Positions 52,817-63,075 of a stretch of DNA of 64,000 nucleotides are shown piece after piece; position 1 is the stretch's first letter, and each line of letters begins with the position of its first letter. The notes below the pieces were generated by a model. That model had not been told where the DNA came from. It was given only the letters and a program-made list of their open reading frames with translations, and made no database searches. The stretch is from 62-47 sp051954235. GTDB lineage: Bacteria > Pseudomonadota > Alphaproteobacteria > Rhizobiales > Xanthobacteraceae. Made by a program: the position numbers and the translations under genes. The DNA lies in NCBI GenBank assembly GCA_051954235.1, contig JBQCHY010000005.1, positions 90,926 through 154,925 of the forward strand, written 5' to 3'.

Positions 52817-53620
52817 ATGACCAAAAAGGCTGGAAAAATCCATCTCGGCATCGGCGGCTGGACGTTCGCCCCGTGGCGCGGGGTGTTTTATCCCGACAAG
52901 CTCCCGCAGGCGAAGGAACTCTCCTACGCCGCCAGCCACCTCACCTCGATCGAGATCAACGGCACCTATTACGGCTCGCAGAAGCCGGCGAGCTATCGCA
53001 AATGGGCGAGCGAGGTCCCTGACGGATTTGTGTTCTCGCTGAAAGGCCCCCGCTTCGCCACCAACCGCCGGGTGCTGGCCGAGGCTGGCGATTCGATCAA
53101 ACGCTTCTACGATTCCGGCGTGCTCGAACTGGGCGACCATCTCGGCCCGGTGCTGTGGCAATTCGCACCGACCAAGAAATTCGACGATGCGGATTTCGGC
53201 GCGTTCCTTGAACTGTTGCCGCGCGAACTCGACGGGCGCGCGTTGCGCCACGTCGTCGAGGTGCGCCACGACAGCTTTTGCACGCCTGACTTCGTGGCCC
53301 TGCTGCGGCAGTTCGAAATCCCGGTGGTGTTCTCCGAACACGCCACCTATCCGGCGATTGCCGACGTCATCGGCGATTTCGTCTATGCGCGATTGCAGAA
53401 GGGCAGCGACGACATCACGACCGGCTATTCGCCGAAGGCGCTCGATGCATGGGCCAAGCGGCTCGCAACGTGGGCAAGCGGTGGCGAACCCGACGACCTG
53501 CCGCGCGTTGGCCCGGCCGCGCGCAAAAAGCAGCCGCGCGACGTATTCGCTTACGTGATCCACGAAGGCAAGGTGCGTGCGCCCGCCGCAGCTATGGCCT
53601 TGATTGAGCGGGTGAAATGA
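52817..53620 (+). CDS. DUF72 domain protein
   Basis: A 267-residue cytoplasmic protein of the DUF72 (YecE) family, a TIM-barrel-like fold of unknown function. Markers: GIGGWTFAPWRGVFYPDKL at the N-terminus, EINGTYYGSQKPASYRKWA, and FVFSLKGPRFATN. The C-terminal part (FAYVIHEGKVRAPAAAMALI) is complete. The gene stands alone between the glycosyltransferase pair and bcsS. Confidence 0.9.
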   Translation: MTKKAGKIHLGIGGWTFAPWRGVFYPDKLPQAKELSYAASHLTSIEINGTYYGSQKPASYRKWASEVPDGFVFSLKGPRFATNRRVLAEAGDSIKRFYDSGVLELGDHLGPVLWQFAPTKKFDDADFGAFLELLPRELDGRALRHVVEVRHDSFCTPDFVALLRQFEIPVVFSEHATYPAIADVIGDFVYARLQKGSDDITTGYSPKALDAWAKRLATWASGGEPDDLPRVGPAARKKQPRDVFAYVIHEGKVRAPAAAMALIERVK

Positions 53621-53760
53621 GGCCAACCAAGCGGATGCAAGATCGTTAAATTTTAGTTCAAGTTCTCCAAACGTTCTGGTTGCAACACTGGACCAGACCA
53701 CAACGCTAGGCTTCACTCTCATAGGTAGTTCTACGTAGTCCACGTAGCGGCGTGAGTGTG

Positions 53761-54516
53761 ATGCCAAGGTTGCGGAACCGGAGTTGGGGCTACGTTATCG
53801 CTGCGGCTCTCCTCGCATGCAAATCCGTCACGGCATCCGCGCAAGCACCGGCGTCTTCTGCTCCCGACGACCTGATCGGCGGCGCGGCACCCGAACGCTT
53901 CCTCTTTTACAGCGGGTTCGATCTCTGGAACTTCGGCTATGCGGGCTATGCCGGCGCGCAGTGGGCGCCGGGCTCGCTGAACAGCGATGGCTTCGTTCTC
54001 AGCGCATTCGTTTCGGACGGCATCGAGCGCTTCGATACGCCGACGACGCGGTATCGAACCGCAATCCTTCGTGCGTCAATCCTTCCGGGCTGGCGCTTCA
54101 AGCGCGGCAACCTCGAGGTGAAGGTGTTCGCCGGTCCGGATTTCGAATACGACGCCTTCTCGCCAACGCATGCCTATCGCCTGCCCCATCGCAGCAGCGT
54201 CGGCGCGCGCGCCGCGGTCGACCTGTGGTGGGAGCCGACTGCGATGACGATGTTGTCCGTGTCCGCGTCAGCCACCAGCATCGCCAGCGGCTACAGCACG
54301 CGGGTTGCGGGTGGTTGGCGCATGTTCGAGACCGGCTGGATCGGACCGGAGATTGCGATGTCTTCCGATCGCTTCAGCGAGCAGTACCGCGTCGGCGCGC
54401 ATCTCACTGGCCTGCGAACAGGTGCATTCGAATGGTCGCTCGCCGCCGGCTATGTGCAGGACAGCTTTCGCCGTAACGGCATGTATGGCCGCATCAGCGT
54501 GTTGACGCGGCGCTAA
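53761..54516 (+). CDS. bcsS: cellulose biosynthesis protein BcsS
   Basis: An outer-membrane-type protein of 251 aa. Signal peptide (MPRLRNRSWGYVIAAALLAC, cleavage near ASAQ). The rest shows alternating beta strands with aromatic ends (FLFYSGFDLWNFGYAGY, RISVLTRR at the C-terminus), consistent with a beta-barrel, and resembles BcsS proteins of Bradyrhizobium-type bacteria. No other bcs gene is in the window, so a role in cellulose is by name only. A GTG at 53752 is an alternative start; neither has a good ribosome binding site. Confidence 0.75.
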   Translation: MPRLRNRSWGYVIAAALLACKSVTASAQAPASSAPDDLIGGAAPERFLFYSGFDLWNFGYAGYAGAQWAPGSLNSDGFVLSAFVSDGIERFDTPTTRYRTAILRASILPGWRFKRGNLEVKVFAGPDFEYDAFSPTHAYRLPHRSSVGARAAVDLWWEPTAMTMLSVSASATSIASGYSTRVAGGWRMFETGWIGPEIAMSSDRFSEQYRVGAHLTGLRTGAFEWSLAAGYVQDSFRRNGMYGRISVLTRR

Positions 54517-54555
54517 AGTAGGTTTCGTTCACGTTCTTCTGACTGACTGGCCGTT

Positions 54556-54598
54556 AAGACGTGGATGCCCGGCACAAGGCCGGGCATGACCGACTGAG
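54556..54598. repeat. palindromic intergenic repeat, family D, copy 4 (short form)
   Basis: AAGACGTGGATGCCCGGCAC-AAGGCCGGGCATGACCGACT: GCCCGGC / GCCGGGC stem. It lies between convergent bcsS and hpnO. Confidence 0.82.
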
Positions 54599-54624
54599 AT
54601 GTTTCCGTCAAAACGTGAAACGCT

Positions 54625-56016
54625 CTAAGCGGACTTGCGCACCGCGTTGTCGACCAGCGTTTTGCCGAGCGACCAGATCGCGCCCGGCACCTGATGGCTC
54701 GCCGCAATCGTCGTATCGAATGCGCTCTCGATCCACTTGCAGTCGTCAGCCGTCACCGTCAGCGACGGCAACAGCTTGACGGTGTGGCTCCCGTGACCCG
54801 CCACCTGCGTCAGGATCTTGTGATCCTTGAACAGCGGCACGGTGATCAACTGACAGAACAGCCCCTTGTTGGCGCTCTCGAGCAAATTCCACGCGGCCTT
54901 GAGGCGGAACGACTTCGGCGGTCCGAATTCAACGCCGATCATCAATCCCTTGCCACGAACTTCCTTGAACATCTCGTAGCGCGGAATCAACGCAGACAGC
55001 GCGGTGATCAATTGTTCGCCGCGCGCGGCGGCGTTCTCGATCAGCTTCTCGGCTTCCATCACTTCCAGCGTGGCAATGCCGGCCGCCATCGCGAGATCGT
55101 TCTTGGCGAAGGTCGAACCATGAACCACGGCGCGGTCCATGCGGTTGAAGATCTTGTCGAAGATGCTTTTGCGCGTCAGCACCGCGCCGACCGGAACGTG
55201 CCCGCCGGACAGCGACTTCGATAGCAGCACCATGTCAGGCTCGACATTCCAGTGCTCGACCGCGAGGAATTTCCCGGTGCGCCCCATGCCGCTCTGGATT
55301 TCGTCGGCCACCATGATGGTGCCGTAACGGCGACAAAGCGCCGCAGCGCCGGGCAGGAAATCGTCGGCGGGCATGTTGACGCCCTTGCCCTGGATCGGCT
55401 CGACGATGAAGGCCGCGACCTGACGCGTCGACAGCGCCTGTTCCAGCGCCGCGAGATCGTTGAACGGCACCACGTTGCAATCCGGCAGCAGCGGACCGAA
55501 GCCGCCGCGGAAATTATTATCGGCGGTGAGCGACAGCGAGCCGTAGGTCAGGCCATGATAACCGTGGTCGCAATAGACGATGCCTTGACGCCCGGTCGCA
55601 CCGCGCGCGAACTTAATCGCGGCCTCGACGCATTCGGTGCCGGAATTGGCGAAGAATACCTTCTCCAGATACGGCACGCGCGCGAGCAGCCGTTCCGCGA
55701 GAATGCCGGCGAGCGTCGATACGTCCATCTGCACGAGGTTGGGGAGATCCGCATCGAGCACGCTCTTGAGCGCCTGACGCAGCGCTGGATGGTTCCGCCC
55801 GACGGCGAACACACCGAAGCCGCTGAGCAGATCGAGATAGCGCGCGCCCTCGCGGTCGAACAGATACTGTCCCTCGCCGCGTTTGAACCCGACATCGTAT
55901 CCGATCGTCTTAAGAACCCGGACGAGTTGTTCGTTGAGATATCGCGTGTGCAGAGAACTGCGCTCCGCCTCGCGATCCACAAACATCTCGGAAACGTCTA
56001 GATTTGAATATACCAT
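54625..56016 (-). CDS. hpnO: hopanoid aminotransferase HpnO (class III aminotransferase)
   Basis: A PLP enzyme of 463 aa. The class III fold shows FANSGTECVEAAIKFARGAT, YHGLTYGSLSLT, the Asp of MVADEIQSGMGRTGKF and the PLP lysine K267 in LLSKSLSGGHVPVG. In hopanoid producers HpnO makes aminobacteriohopanetriol from the C35 ribosyl or bacteriohopane chain. The close hpnN, hpnH and hpnG genes support HpnO over an ornithine-type aminotransferase. It is on the minus strand and divergent from the DUF2147 gene. Confidence 0.88.
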   Translation of the reverse strand: MVYSNLDVSEMFVDREAERSSLHTRYLNEQLVRVLKTIGYDVGFKRGEGQYLFDREGARYLDLLSGFGVFAVGRNHPALRQALKSVLDADLPNLVQMDVSTLAGILAERLLARVPYLEKVFFANSGTECVEAAIKFARGATGRQGIVYCDHGYHGLTYGSLSLTADNNFRGGFGPLLPDCNVVPFNDLAALEQALSTRQVAAFIVEPIQGKGVNMPADDFLPGAAALCRRYGTIMVADEIQSGMGRTGKFLAVEHWNVEPDMVLLSKSLSGGHVPVGAVLTRKSIFDKIFNRMDRAVVHGSTFAKNDLAMAAGIATLEVMEAEKLIENAAARGEQLITALSALIPRYEMFKEVRGKGLMIGVEFGPPKSFRLKAAWNLLESANKGLFCQLITVPLFKDHKILTQVAGHGSHTVKLLPSLTVTADDCKWIESAFDTTIAASHQVPGAIWSLGKTLVDNAVRKSA

Positions 56017-56116
56017 CGTCTACATATTTCGGTTGATGTGCTGCGCGTCAATAAAAAAGCCCGTTATGGCGCTCTCGATTCGCCGCAGTCAAACTGGTCA
56101 AATCACAGGGTTCACC

Positions 56117-56761
56117 ATGTTGCAGTCTCCCCGATCCGCCAAGCGCATCCTCGCCTACTGTGGCTTTCTTCTGGCCGTCAGTATGACGCCGGCGCTGGCC
56201 GGCGATCCCACCGGCGACTGGCGTGTCGAGGACGGCGTCGCCAACATCCGAGTCGCCGCATGCCACGGTAGCATGTGGGGGGCGGTGGCGTGGGAGAAAA
56301 CCCCCGGCGGCCGCGACAAGAACAACCCCGATGCCACGAAGAAATCACGTCCGACGCTCGGCATGCCGATCCTGCTCGACATGAAAAAGAAGGCCGGCGC
56401 CGATCAGTGGGAAGGCCAGATCTACAACGCCAAGGACGGCAAGCTCTACGAAAGCACGATGACGTTGAACAATCCGAACCAGCTCGAGATCGAGGGCTGC
56501 GTACTTGGCATCCTGTGCGGCGGCCAGACCTGGACACGGGTAAGCCCCCCTATTCCGAGCAGCCCGTCCAATACGGCCGCAGCCGAACCCGCCGCGAAAT
56601 CGACGCCCGCCGCCAAGGGCCATCACTCCGCGCCGACGAAAAGCGCCGGCAAGGCACCGCCGAAAACCGTCGGCCAGAAAGGCGCGACGGAGACCGGCGC
56701 AACCGCCGATCCCGTCGGCGATATCTGCCTACTTCCCGGTATCGCGCGGACGACCCATTAG
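56117..56761 (+). CDS. secreted DUF2147 protein
   Basis: A 214-residue exported protein. Signal peptide (MLQSPRSAKRILAYCGFLLAVS, cleavage after ALA). The DUF2147 domain spans about residues 30-145: GDWRVEDGVANIRVAACHGS, VAWEKTPGG, and LGILCGGQTWTRV. A Pro/Ala/Lys/Thr-rich tail of about 70 residues follows. The domain's role is unknown. The ATG at 56117 fits the signal peptide; the frame extends upstream over hpnO. Its 3' end overlaps the convergent hpnN gene by 33 bases. Confidence 0.82.
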   Translation: MLQSPRSAKRILAYCGFLLAVSMTPALAGDPTGDWRVEDGVANIRVAACHGSMWGAVAWEKTPGGRDKNNPDATKKSRPTLGMPILLDMKKKAGADQWEGQIYNAKDGKLYESTMTLNNPNQLEIEGCVLGILCGGQTWTRVSPPIPSSPSNTAAAEPAAKSTPAAKGHHSAPTKSAGKAPPKTVGQKGATETGATADPVGDICLLPGIARTTH

Positions 56762-59338
56762 CGCCGGCTGGAACAGCAGCACGGCGGCGAGAGTCGTCAC
56801 CAGCGATAGCGCTAGCAGTTTGCCCATGCTGGCGGTGCCGGGATGGCTCGACAGCCACAGGCTGCCGAACGCGGTTGCCGTCGTGAGTGCGCTGAAGAAG
56901 ATCGCGCGCGTCAGGCTCGATTGCAGCAGATTGGTGTGCCCTGCCCGCCACGCCACGACGTAGTAGATCTTGAACGCAACGCCAACGCCGAGCAGCAGCG
57001 GCAACGCGATGATGTTGGCGAAGTTGAGCGGCAGCCCGATCAGCACGCAAATTTCCAGCGTCAACGCACCCGCAACCAACAACGGCACCAGCGTCATCAA
57101 GACATCGGTGATCCGTCGCAACGCGATCCACAACAGAATGCTGATCGACAGCAGCGCCCACAGGCCGGCATGAATGAATGCCCTCACAATGGTGTCGCCG
57201 GACTTGAGGATCGAGACCGGCCCGCCGATGGCGTTCGGCTCAGCCACCAACACTGCGTCAGCAAAGCTGCGCAAGACTTCGTTGTCGTTGGAATCGCCCT
57301 TCGGCGAAACCTCGACACGCACCTGGCCGTCGGCGGTCTTCCACGACTTCACCAGATCCTGCGGTAGCGTCTCGAGACTCACAGGCTGCGCCTGCAGTGA
57401 GTTGCGCAACTGATCGAGCATGATCTGCAGCGGTTTGACGAACACCGTCTGCACTTTGTTGCGCACGGCCTCGGTCGCGCTCGCCGTTTTGGTGAGCGCA
57501 TCGGCAAGCCGCCGTGCCGCGACCGCGCCCGGTCCCTTTTGACCGCCCGCAGTCTTGCGCAGATTTTCCGCCGCGCCCTTCAGTGCCTCGACGTTCTCCG
57601 CATCGGACGGCGCCGGATCGATCTGATCCGGGTTGATAGCCGGATTGATTACACGAGCGCCGGCTTCGATCAGTTTCAGCTTGGCCGGCTGGTCGTCGGG
57701 CACAAAGCTGTCCAGCGACATCACGCGCATGACTTGCGGCAGTTTGGCGAGTTTCTCTTCGATCTGCTTCGCGCCGGCTTCGTTCGGCGCCATCACGTTG
57801 ATGGCGTTGGCGCCGGTGTTGGGATCCTTGCGCAGATCGAGATAGGTCGCAATGGATTCGACCTTCGGATTGCGCAAATGAATCGGATTGAAATCGAAGT
57901 GCAGGAAATACAGCAGCGGCAAGCCGCCGATCACAAGAAGCAACGTGCCAACGATGATCGGAACGCGATGCTTCTCGAGGAAATGATCCACCGGAGCGAG
58001 GAAGGCATAGCCCACCGCATCCTTTTCACCGGGCGGATTGAGCAAGGTCAGCAGCGCGGGCAACACAGTGATGCTGGCGAAGAACGCCACCATCATGCCG
58101 ACGCCGGCAATCACGCCGAGTTCTGACACGCCCTTGTAATCGGTCGGCAGGAACGACAGAAAACCAGCAGCCGTCGCCACCGCCGCCAGCGAGAGCGGCA
58201 CGGCGGACCGCTTCGCCGCGCGCAACAGCGAGAAGCGCAGATCGTCGTGCTTGAAGCGTTCCGACCGATAACGCACGCTGTACTGAATACCGAAATCGAC
58301 ACCGAGACCGACGAACAGCACCGCGAAAGCAATCGAGATCAGATTCAGCGCGCCGACCATCATCAAGCCGGCCGCGGTGGTAGTCGCAAGACCGACCGCG
58401 AGCGTGGTCGCCACAGCGAAAATGATCTTCGGCGAGCGCAGCGCCAGCCAGAGGATGAACAGCACCACAAGCACCGTGCCGATGCCGTTGACGAGCGCGC
58501 CCTCCTGCACCGTCGCGAACTCTTCATTGGCGATCGGCACCGGGCCGGTCAGGCGCACCCGCGCGCTGTATTCGCCTCCGAGGTTGATGTCGTTCGCTGC
58601 CTTGCGGATCGCGTCGGTCGCGGCCTTGCCGGGCTCCAACTCGTCGAAGTTGAGGATCGGCTTCACCTCGATGAAGGCCCGCTTATCGGCGTCGGTGAGC
58701 GGGGTGTCGCTGATCAGCCCACGCCAGGAGAAGGTCGCATTGCCCTTGTCGAGCGTCTGCTCGACCGTGCCGGCGATGGTGTCGAGCGGACGCGCCGCCG
58801 AGTCGAGCGTGAACTGTCCGCGTTTGATGCCGGTGAGCGCGATCTCCAGCGCGCCGGTCAAGCCGCGCAGGCTGGGATCGCCGGCGATGACTTCGAGCAA
58901 AGGCGCGGCCGACTGGAATTGGCCGGTGATTTGCGCGACTTCCTTCGTCGGCAGGAACAGCAGTCCGTTCTTCTCGAAGAACGAACCGCCGCCGAGACGC
59001 CGCACCGATTCAAAATTGACGTGGTTCTCCTGAAGCTTCTTCTCCAGCGCCGCGCCGGCCGCGCTGGCGAATTCCGGCGTCGGCGCTTCCACCACCGCGA
59101 TGATCAGGCGCTCCTGATCGAAGGCCTTCTCGAAAGCGATATCGCGTTGCCGCCAATCGAGGTTCGGTGAAATCAACTTGTTGATGTCGGTGTTGATCGC
59201 GAAGTTATTGACGGCATAGACACCCGCGAACGCCGTCAAGAGGACGGCAACCAGTACGGTCGGGACCGCAAATCGCGTACAAAACCCGACGATGGAAACA
59301 ACGAGGCGTGTCAGCACGGTCTTTCTTTCTTTTGGCAA
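56729..59338 (-). CDS. hpnN: hopanoid transporter HpnN (RND family)
   Basis: An inner-membrane RND-type exporter that moves hopanoids to the outer membrane. 869 aa. Two sets of membrane helices with large periplasmic loops: the first helix (FAVPTVLVAVLLTAFAGVYA), a first RND core (VVLFILWLALRSPKIIFA; FVGLGVDFGIQYSVRYRSER) and a second core (ALLSISILLWIALRRI; LPLLLGVGVAFKIYYVVAWR). It matches the HpnN family rather than drug-efflux pumps. Its last 33 bases overlap the end of the DUF2147 gene on the other strand. Confidence 0.93.
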   Translation of the reverse strand: MPKERKTVLTRLVVSIVGFCTRFAVPTVLVAVLLTAFAGVYAVNNFAINTDINKLISPNLDWRQRDIAFEKAFDQERLIIAVVEAPTPEFASAAGAALEKKLQENHVNFESVRRLGGGSFFEKNGLLFLPTKEVAQITGQFQSAAPLLEVIAGDPSLRGLTGALEIALTGIKRGQFTLDSAARPLDTIAGTVEQTLDKGNATFSWRGLISDTPLTDADKRAFIEVKPILNFDELEPGKAATDAIRKAANDINLGGEYSARVRLTGPVPIANEEFATVQEGALVNGIGTVLVVLFILWLALRSPKIIFAVATTLAVGLATTTAAGLMMVGALNLISIAFAVLFVGLGVDFGIQYSVRYRSERFKHDDLRFSLLRAAKRSAVPLSLAAVATAAGFLSFLPTDYKGVSELGVIAGVGMMVAFFASITVLPALLTLLNPPGEKDAVGYAFLAPVDHFLEKHRVPIIVGTLLLVIGGLPLLYFLHFDFNPIHLRNPKVESIATYLDLRKDPNTGANAINVMAPNEAGAKQIEEKLAKLPQVMRVMSLDSFVPDDQPAKLKLIEAGARVINPAINPDQIDPAPSDAENVEALKGAAENLRKTAGGQKGPGAVAARRLADALTKTASATEAVRNKVQTVFVKPLQIMLDQLRNSLQAQPVSLETLPQDLVKSWKTADGQVRVEVSPKGDSNDNEVLRSFADAVLVAEPNAIGGPVSILKSGDTIVRAFIHAGLWALLSISILLWIALRRITDVLMTLVPLLVAGALTLEICVLIGLPLNFANIIALPLLLGVGVAFKIYYVVAWRAGHTNLLQSSLTRAIFFSALTTATAFGSLWLSSHPGTASMGKLLALSLVTTLAAVLLFQPALMGRPRDTGK

Positions 59339-59838
59339 TCAACTTGAGAGCGGGAATCGAAGTCCATTCAACGCGGGGCTGTCTTAGCAAACTTCAGATA
59401 TGAAGAAATGTTCGACCGCAGGCGCTGCGACGACGTGACGTGACTTTCCTTGAAAGGCTCACGGTCATTTCCCTGAGGATCATTCCGACGATCCCCGGGG
59501 CCTACGACACGCGGGCTATGCGTGAGGTTCAGCGCTTCATCTTATTGAGCGGCGATTTGTCGCCCGCCCTGAAAATTGGCCGCGAAGCCCTCGCGGGAAC
59601 CGAATAGTCAGGACTAAGTGGCGGCAAGATGACGGAAGCCGCGCGGTTCCATCTGGGCGGAACCTGCATTATAATACCGTAGCCCGGTAACCATCCCGTC
59701 AACTGGGCGTTCCGCAGCGGCGCCATGGTTTGGCGGAACCGGGCTGAACCCTTATATGGCGGGGAACGACTAATAGCTCTCGTTTCCGTCTTATGGAGAA
59801 CCCGATGCGCATGGCGCATCCTGGCTGAAGGTCCCGCA
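59339..59838. other. 500-base control region between hpnN and ispH
   Basis: No credible gene. It holds a perfect -10 box TATAAT at 59670-59675 on the plus strand (164 bases before ispH), a dyad GGTTCC-N8-GGAACC at 59645-59664 over its -35 region, and a second GTTCCGC/GCGGAAC dyad (about 59710-59740) in the likely leader. Both promoters, for hpnN (-) and ispH (+), should lie here. Confidence 0.45.
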
Positions 59839-60774
59839 ATGGAAGTTTTTCTCGCTCAACCCCGAGGGTTTTGCGCCGGTGTCGTGCGCGCCATCGAGAT
59901 TGTCGAACGTGCTCTCGAGAAATACGGCCCTCCCGTCTATGTCCGGCACGAAATCGTTCACAACAAGTACGTCGTCGAAAGCCTGAAGGCCAAAGGCGCG
60001 ATTTTCGTCGAGGATCTCGACGAAGTGCCGCCCCGCGCCGTCACGGTATTCTCCGCCCATGGTGTCGCCAAGAGCGTCGAGGAGGAAGCCGCCAGCCGTG
60101 GGTTGCCGGTCCTCAATGCAACCTGCCCGCTCGTGACGAAGGTTCACAACCAGGGCAAGCGCTACATGTCCAAGGGCCGAATCGTCATCCTGATCGGCCA
60201 TGAGAGCCACCCCGAAGTGGTGGGAACCATGGGCCAGGTCCCCGGCCCGGTCCTGCTGGTGCAGAATGTCGCAGATGTCGCCGCCCTCGACCTGCCCGCC
60301 GACGCCCCGGTGGCCTACATCACCCAGACCACACTGAGTGTTGATGACACCCGGGACATCATCGCGGCGCTCCAGGCCCGGTTTACAGACATTCAAGGCC
60401 CGGACACCCGGGATATCTGCTATGCGACACAAAATCGTCAATCTGCTGTAAGAGACCTCAGCAAGCTCGTGGACGTTATCCTCGTGGTCGGCGCGACAAA
60501 CAGCTCGAATTCGAACCGTTTGCGCGAAATCGGAGCCGAGGCGGGCGTCCCAAGCTATCTCATCGCGGATGGCAGCGAACTAAATCCCGATTGGCTGGCG
60601 AACGCAAAAGCTGTAGGCATCACCGCTGGTGCTTCGGCTCCCGAAGTGCTGGTGGACGACGTGATCGAGACGCTGCGGCGAATCGGTCCGGTGGCCGTAT
60701 CGGTACTGCCCGGCCGCGAGGAGAACATCGAATTCCGGCTTCCCGCCGAATTGACACGGGCCGACGTCGCCTAA
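59839..60774 (+). CDS. ispH: 4-hydroxy-3-methylbut-2-enyl diphosphate reductase IspH
   Basis: The last enzyme of the MEP isoprenoid pathway; it turns HMBPP into IPP and DMAPP using a 4Fe-4S cluster. 311 aa. Cluster cysteines lie in PRGFCAGVVRAI, LNATCPLVTK and TRDICYATQNRQ; HGVAKSV, GHESHPEV and ATNSSNSNRL are the substrate motifs. The ATG at 59839 (MEVFLAQPRG) matches the family start; the frame is open to 59725. It is followed 36 bases later by hpnH, linking isoprenoid supply to hopanoid synthesis. Confidence 0.97.
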   Translation: MEVFLAQPRGFCAGVVRAIEIVERALEKYGPPVYVRHEIVHNKYVVESLKAKGAIFVEDLDEVPPRAVTVFSAHGVAKSVEEEAASRGLPVLNATCPLVTKVHNQGKRYMSKGRIVILIGHESHPEVVGTMGQVPGPVLLVQNVADVAALDLPADAPVAYITQTTLSVDDTRDIIAALQARFTDIQGPDTRDICYATQNRQSAVRDLSKLVDVILVVGATNSSNSNRLREIGAEAGVPSYLIADGSELNPDWLANAKAVGITAGASAPEVLVDDVIETLRRIGPVAVSVLPGREENIEFRLPAELTRADVA

Positions 60775-60810
60775 CGGCGAGATGTGGTGCGGCCAGAAAG
60801 AACCTTGAGA

Positions 60811-61965
<1,155 letters not shown>

Positions 61966-62000
61966 GCGAGCGGCCTGCTTTTCGATATCTCTAAAGCTCG

Positions 62001-62043
62001 ATAAGCCTCGTTTCCAACGCACTGGAAGCGAGGCTTATTATTT
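62001..62043 (+). terminator. intrinsic terminator after hpnH
   Basis: ATAAGCCTCGTTTCC and GGAAGCGAGGCTTAT pair over 15 bp (one T-G wobble) with an 8-base loop, followed by TATTT. Confidence 0.88.
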
Positions 62044-62069
62044 GGGATGACGAGGGAATTTGCTTGAAT

Positions 62070-62148
62070 CGTCATTGCGAGCGAAGCGAGGCAATCCAGA
62101 AGGCCAAGAAGCAAGGACTGGATTGCTTCGTCGCTCCTCGCAATGACG
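62070..62148. repeat. palindromic intergenic repeat, family A, copy 3
   Basis: CGTCATTGCGAGCGAAGCGA on the left and CTCGCAATGACG on the right; inner GGCAATCCAG / CTGGATTGCT. It lies between the hpnH terminator and the methyltransferase gene. Confidence 0.87.
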
Positions 62149-62197
62149 ACTAAGGTGAAATATCCAACGTCAACTCATCCTGCTCAAAGATGCAATC

Positions 62198-62926
62198 ATG
62201 GCGCAGAATGTCTACGACGATCCCGATTTCTTCGCCGGGTACAGCCAACTGAGTCGGCAGACGCACGGGCTGGATGGCGCGCCGGAATGGCCGATGCTGC
62301 GCGATTTGCTGCCTCGCCTCGCCGGCCAGCGCGTCGTCGATCTCGGATGCGGCTTCGGCTGGGCGGCGCGCTGGATGCGCGAACAAGGCGCCGCCTCGGT
62401 GCTCGGGCTCGACCTGTCGCAGAACATGATCGCGCAGGCGAAAGCCTCCACGACGGACTCCGCAATCTCGTTTCGCGTCGCCGATCTCGATACGCTGGAC
62501 CTCCCGACGGCCGCTTTCGACCTCGCCTTCAGTTCGCTCGCCTTCCACTACGTGGCGGATTTCGCCCGCCTCGTCGGCATGATCCATCAGGCGCTGCCCC
62601 CGGGCGGACACCTCGTCTTCTCGATCGAGCACCCGGTGTACATGGCGGCGACTTATCCGCACTGGATCGCCGATGAGGAAGGCCGCAAGACCTGGCCGGT
62701 CAACCGCTATTCGATCGAAGGCGAGCGCCGCACGGAGTGGTTCGTCAAAGATGTGCTGAAACATCACCGCACGCTCGGCACGACGCTGAACACCTTGATC
62801 GATGCGGGCTTTCAGATTCGTCGCGTCGTCGAATTCGCACCCACGACGGAGCAGATTGCGCAGACGCCGGAATTGGCCGAAGAACTGGAACGGCCGATGA
62901 TGCTTCTGGTGTCGGCCCAGAAATAG
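62198..62926 (+). CDS. class I SAM-dependent methyltransferase
   Basis: A 242-residue cytoplasmic protein with a methyltransferase 11-type Rossmann fold: motif I VVDLGCGFGWAARWM, the acidic GLDLSQNMI, motif IV DLAFSSLAFHY and post-motif PPGGHLVFSIEHPVY. The acceptor is unknown. It lies between hpnH and hpnG, but a terminator and a repeat separate it from hpnH, so a link to hopanoids is only a positional guess. It has the look of a small-molecule (UbiE/biotin type) methyltransferase. Confidence 0.88.
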   Translation: MAQNVYDDPDFFAGYSQLSRQTHGLDGAPEWPMLRDLLPRLAGQRVVDLGCGFGWAARWMREQGAASVLGLDLSQNMIAQAKASTTDSAISFRVADLDTLDLPTAAFDLAFSSLAFHYVADFARLVGMIHQALPPGGHLVFSIEHPVYMAATYPHWIADEEGRKTWPVNRYSIEGERRTEWFVKDVLKHHRTLGTTLNTLIDAGFQIRRVVEFAPTTEQIAQTPELAEELERPMMLLVSAQK

Positions 62927-62942
62927 CTGATCACATCTCAGA

Positions 62943-63036
62943 CCCGTCATGCCCGGCCTTGTGTCGGGCATCCGCGTCTTGAAGTCCCTGTACGGTCAAA
63001 GACGTGGATGGCCGGGACGAGCCCAGCCATGACGAG
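62943..63036. repeat. palindromic intergenic repeat, family D, copy 5 (long form)
   Basis: CCCGTCATGCCCGGCCTTGT-GTCGGGCATCCGCGTCTT, then AAAGACGTGGATGGCCGGGA-CGAGCCCAGCCATGACGAG. It lies between the convergent methyltransferase and hpnG genes. Confidence 0.85.
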
Positions 63037-63075
63037 TTGCTTCTATCTGAGCGAAATCCGCCTTAACCCGCGCTC

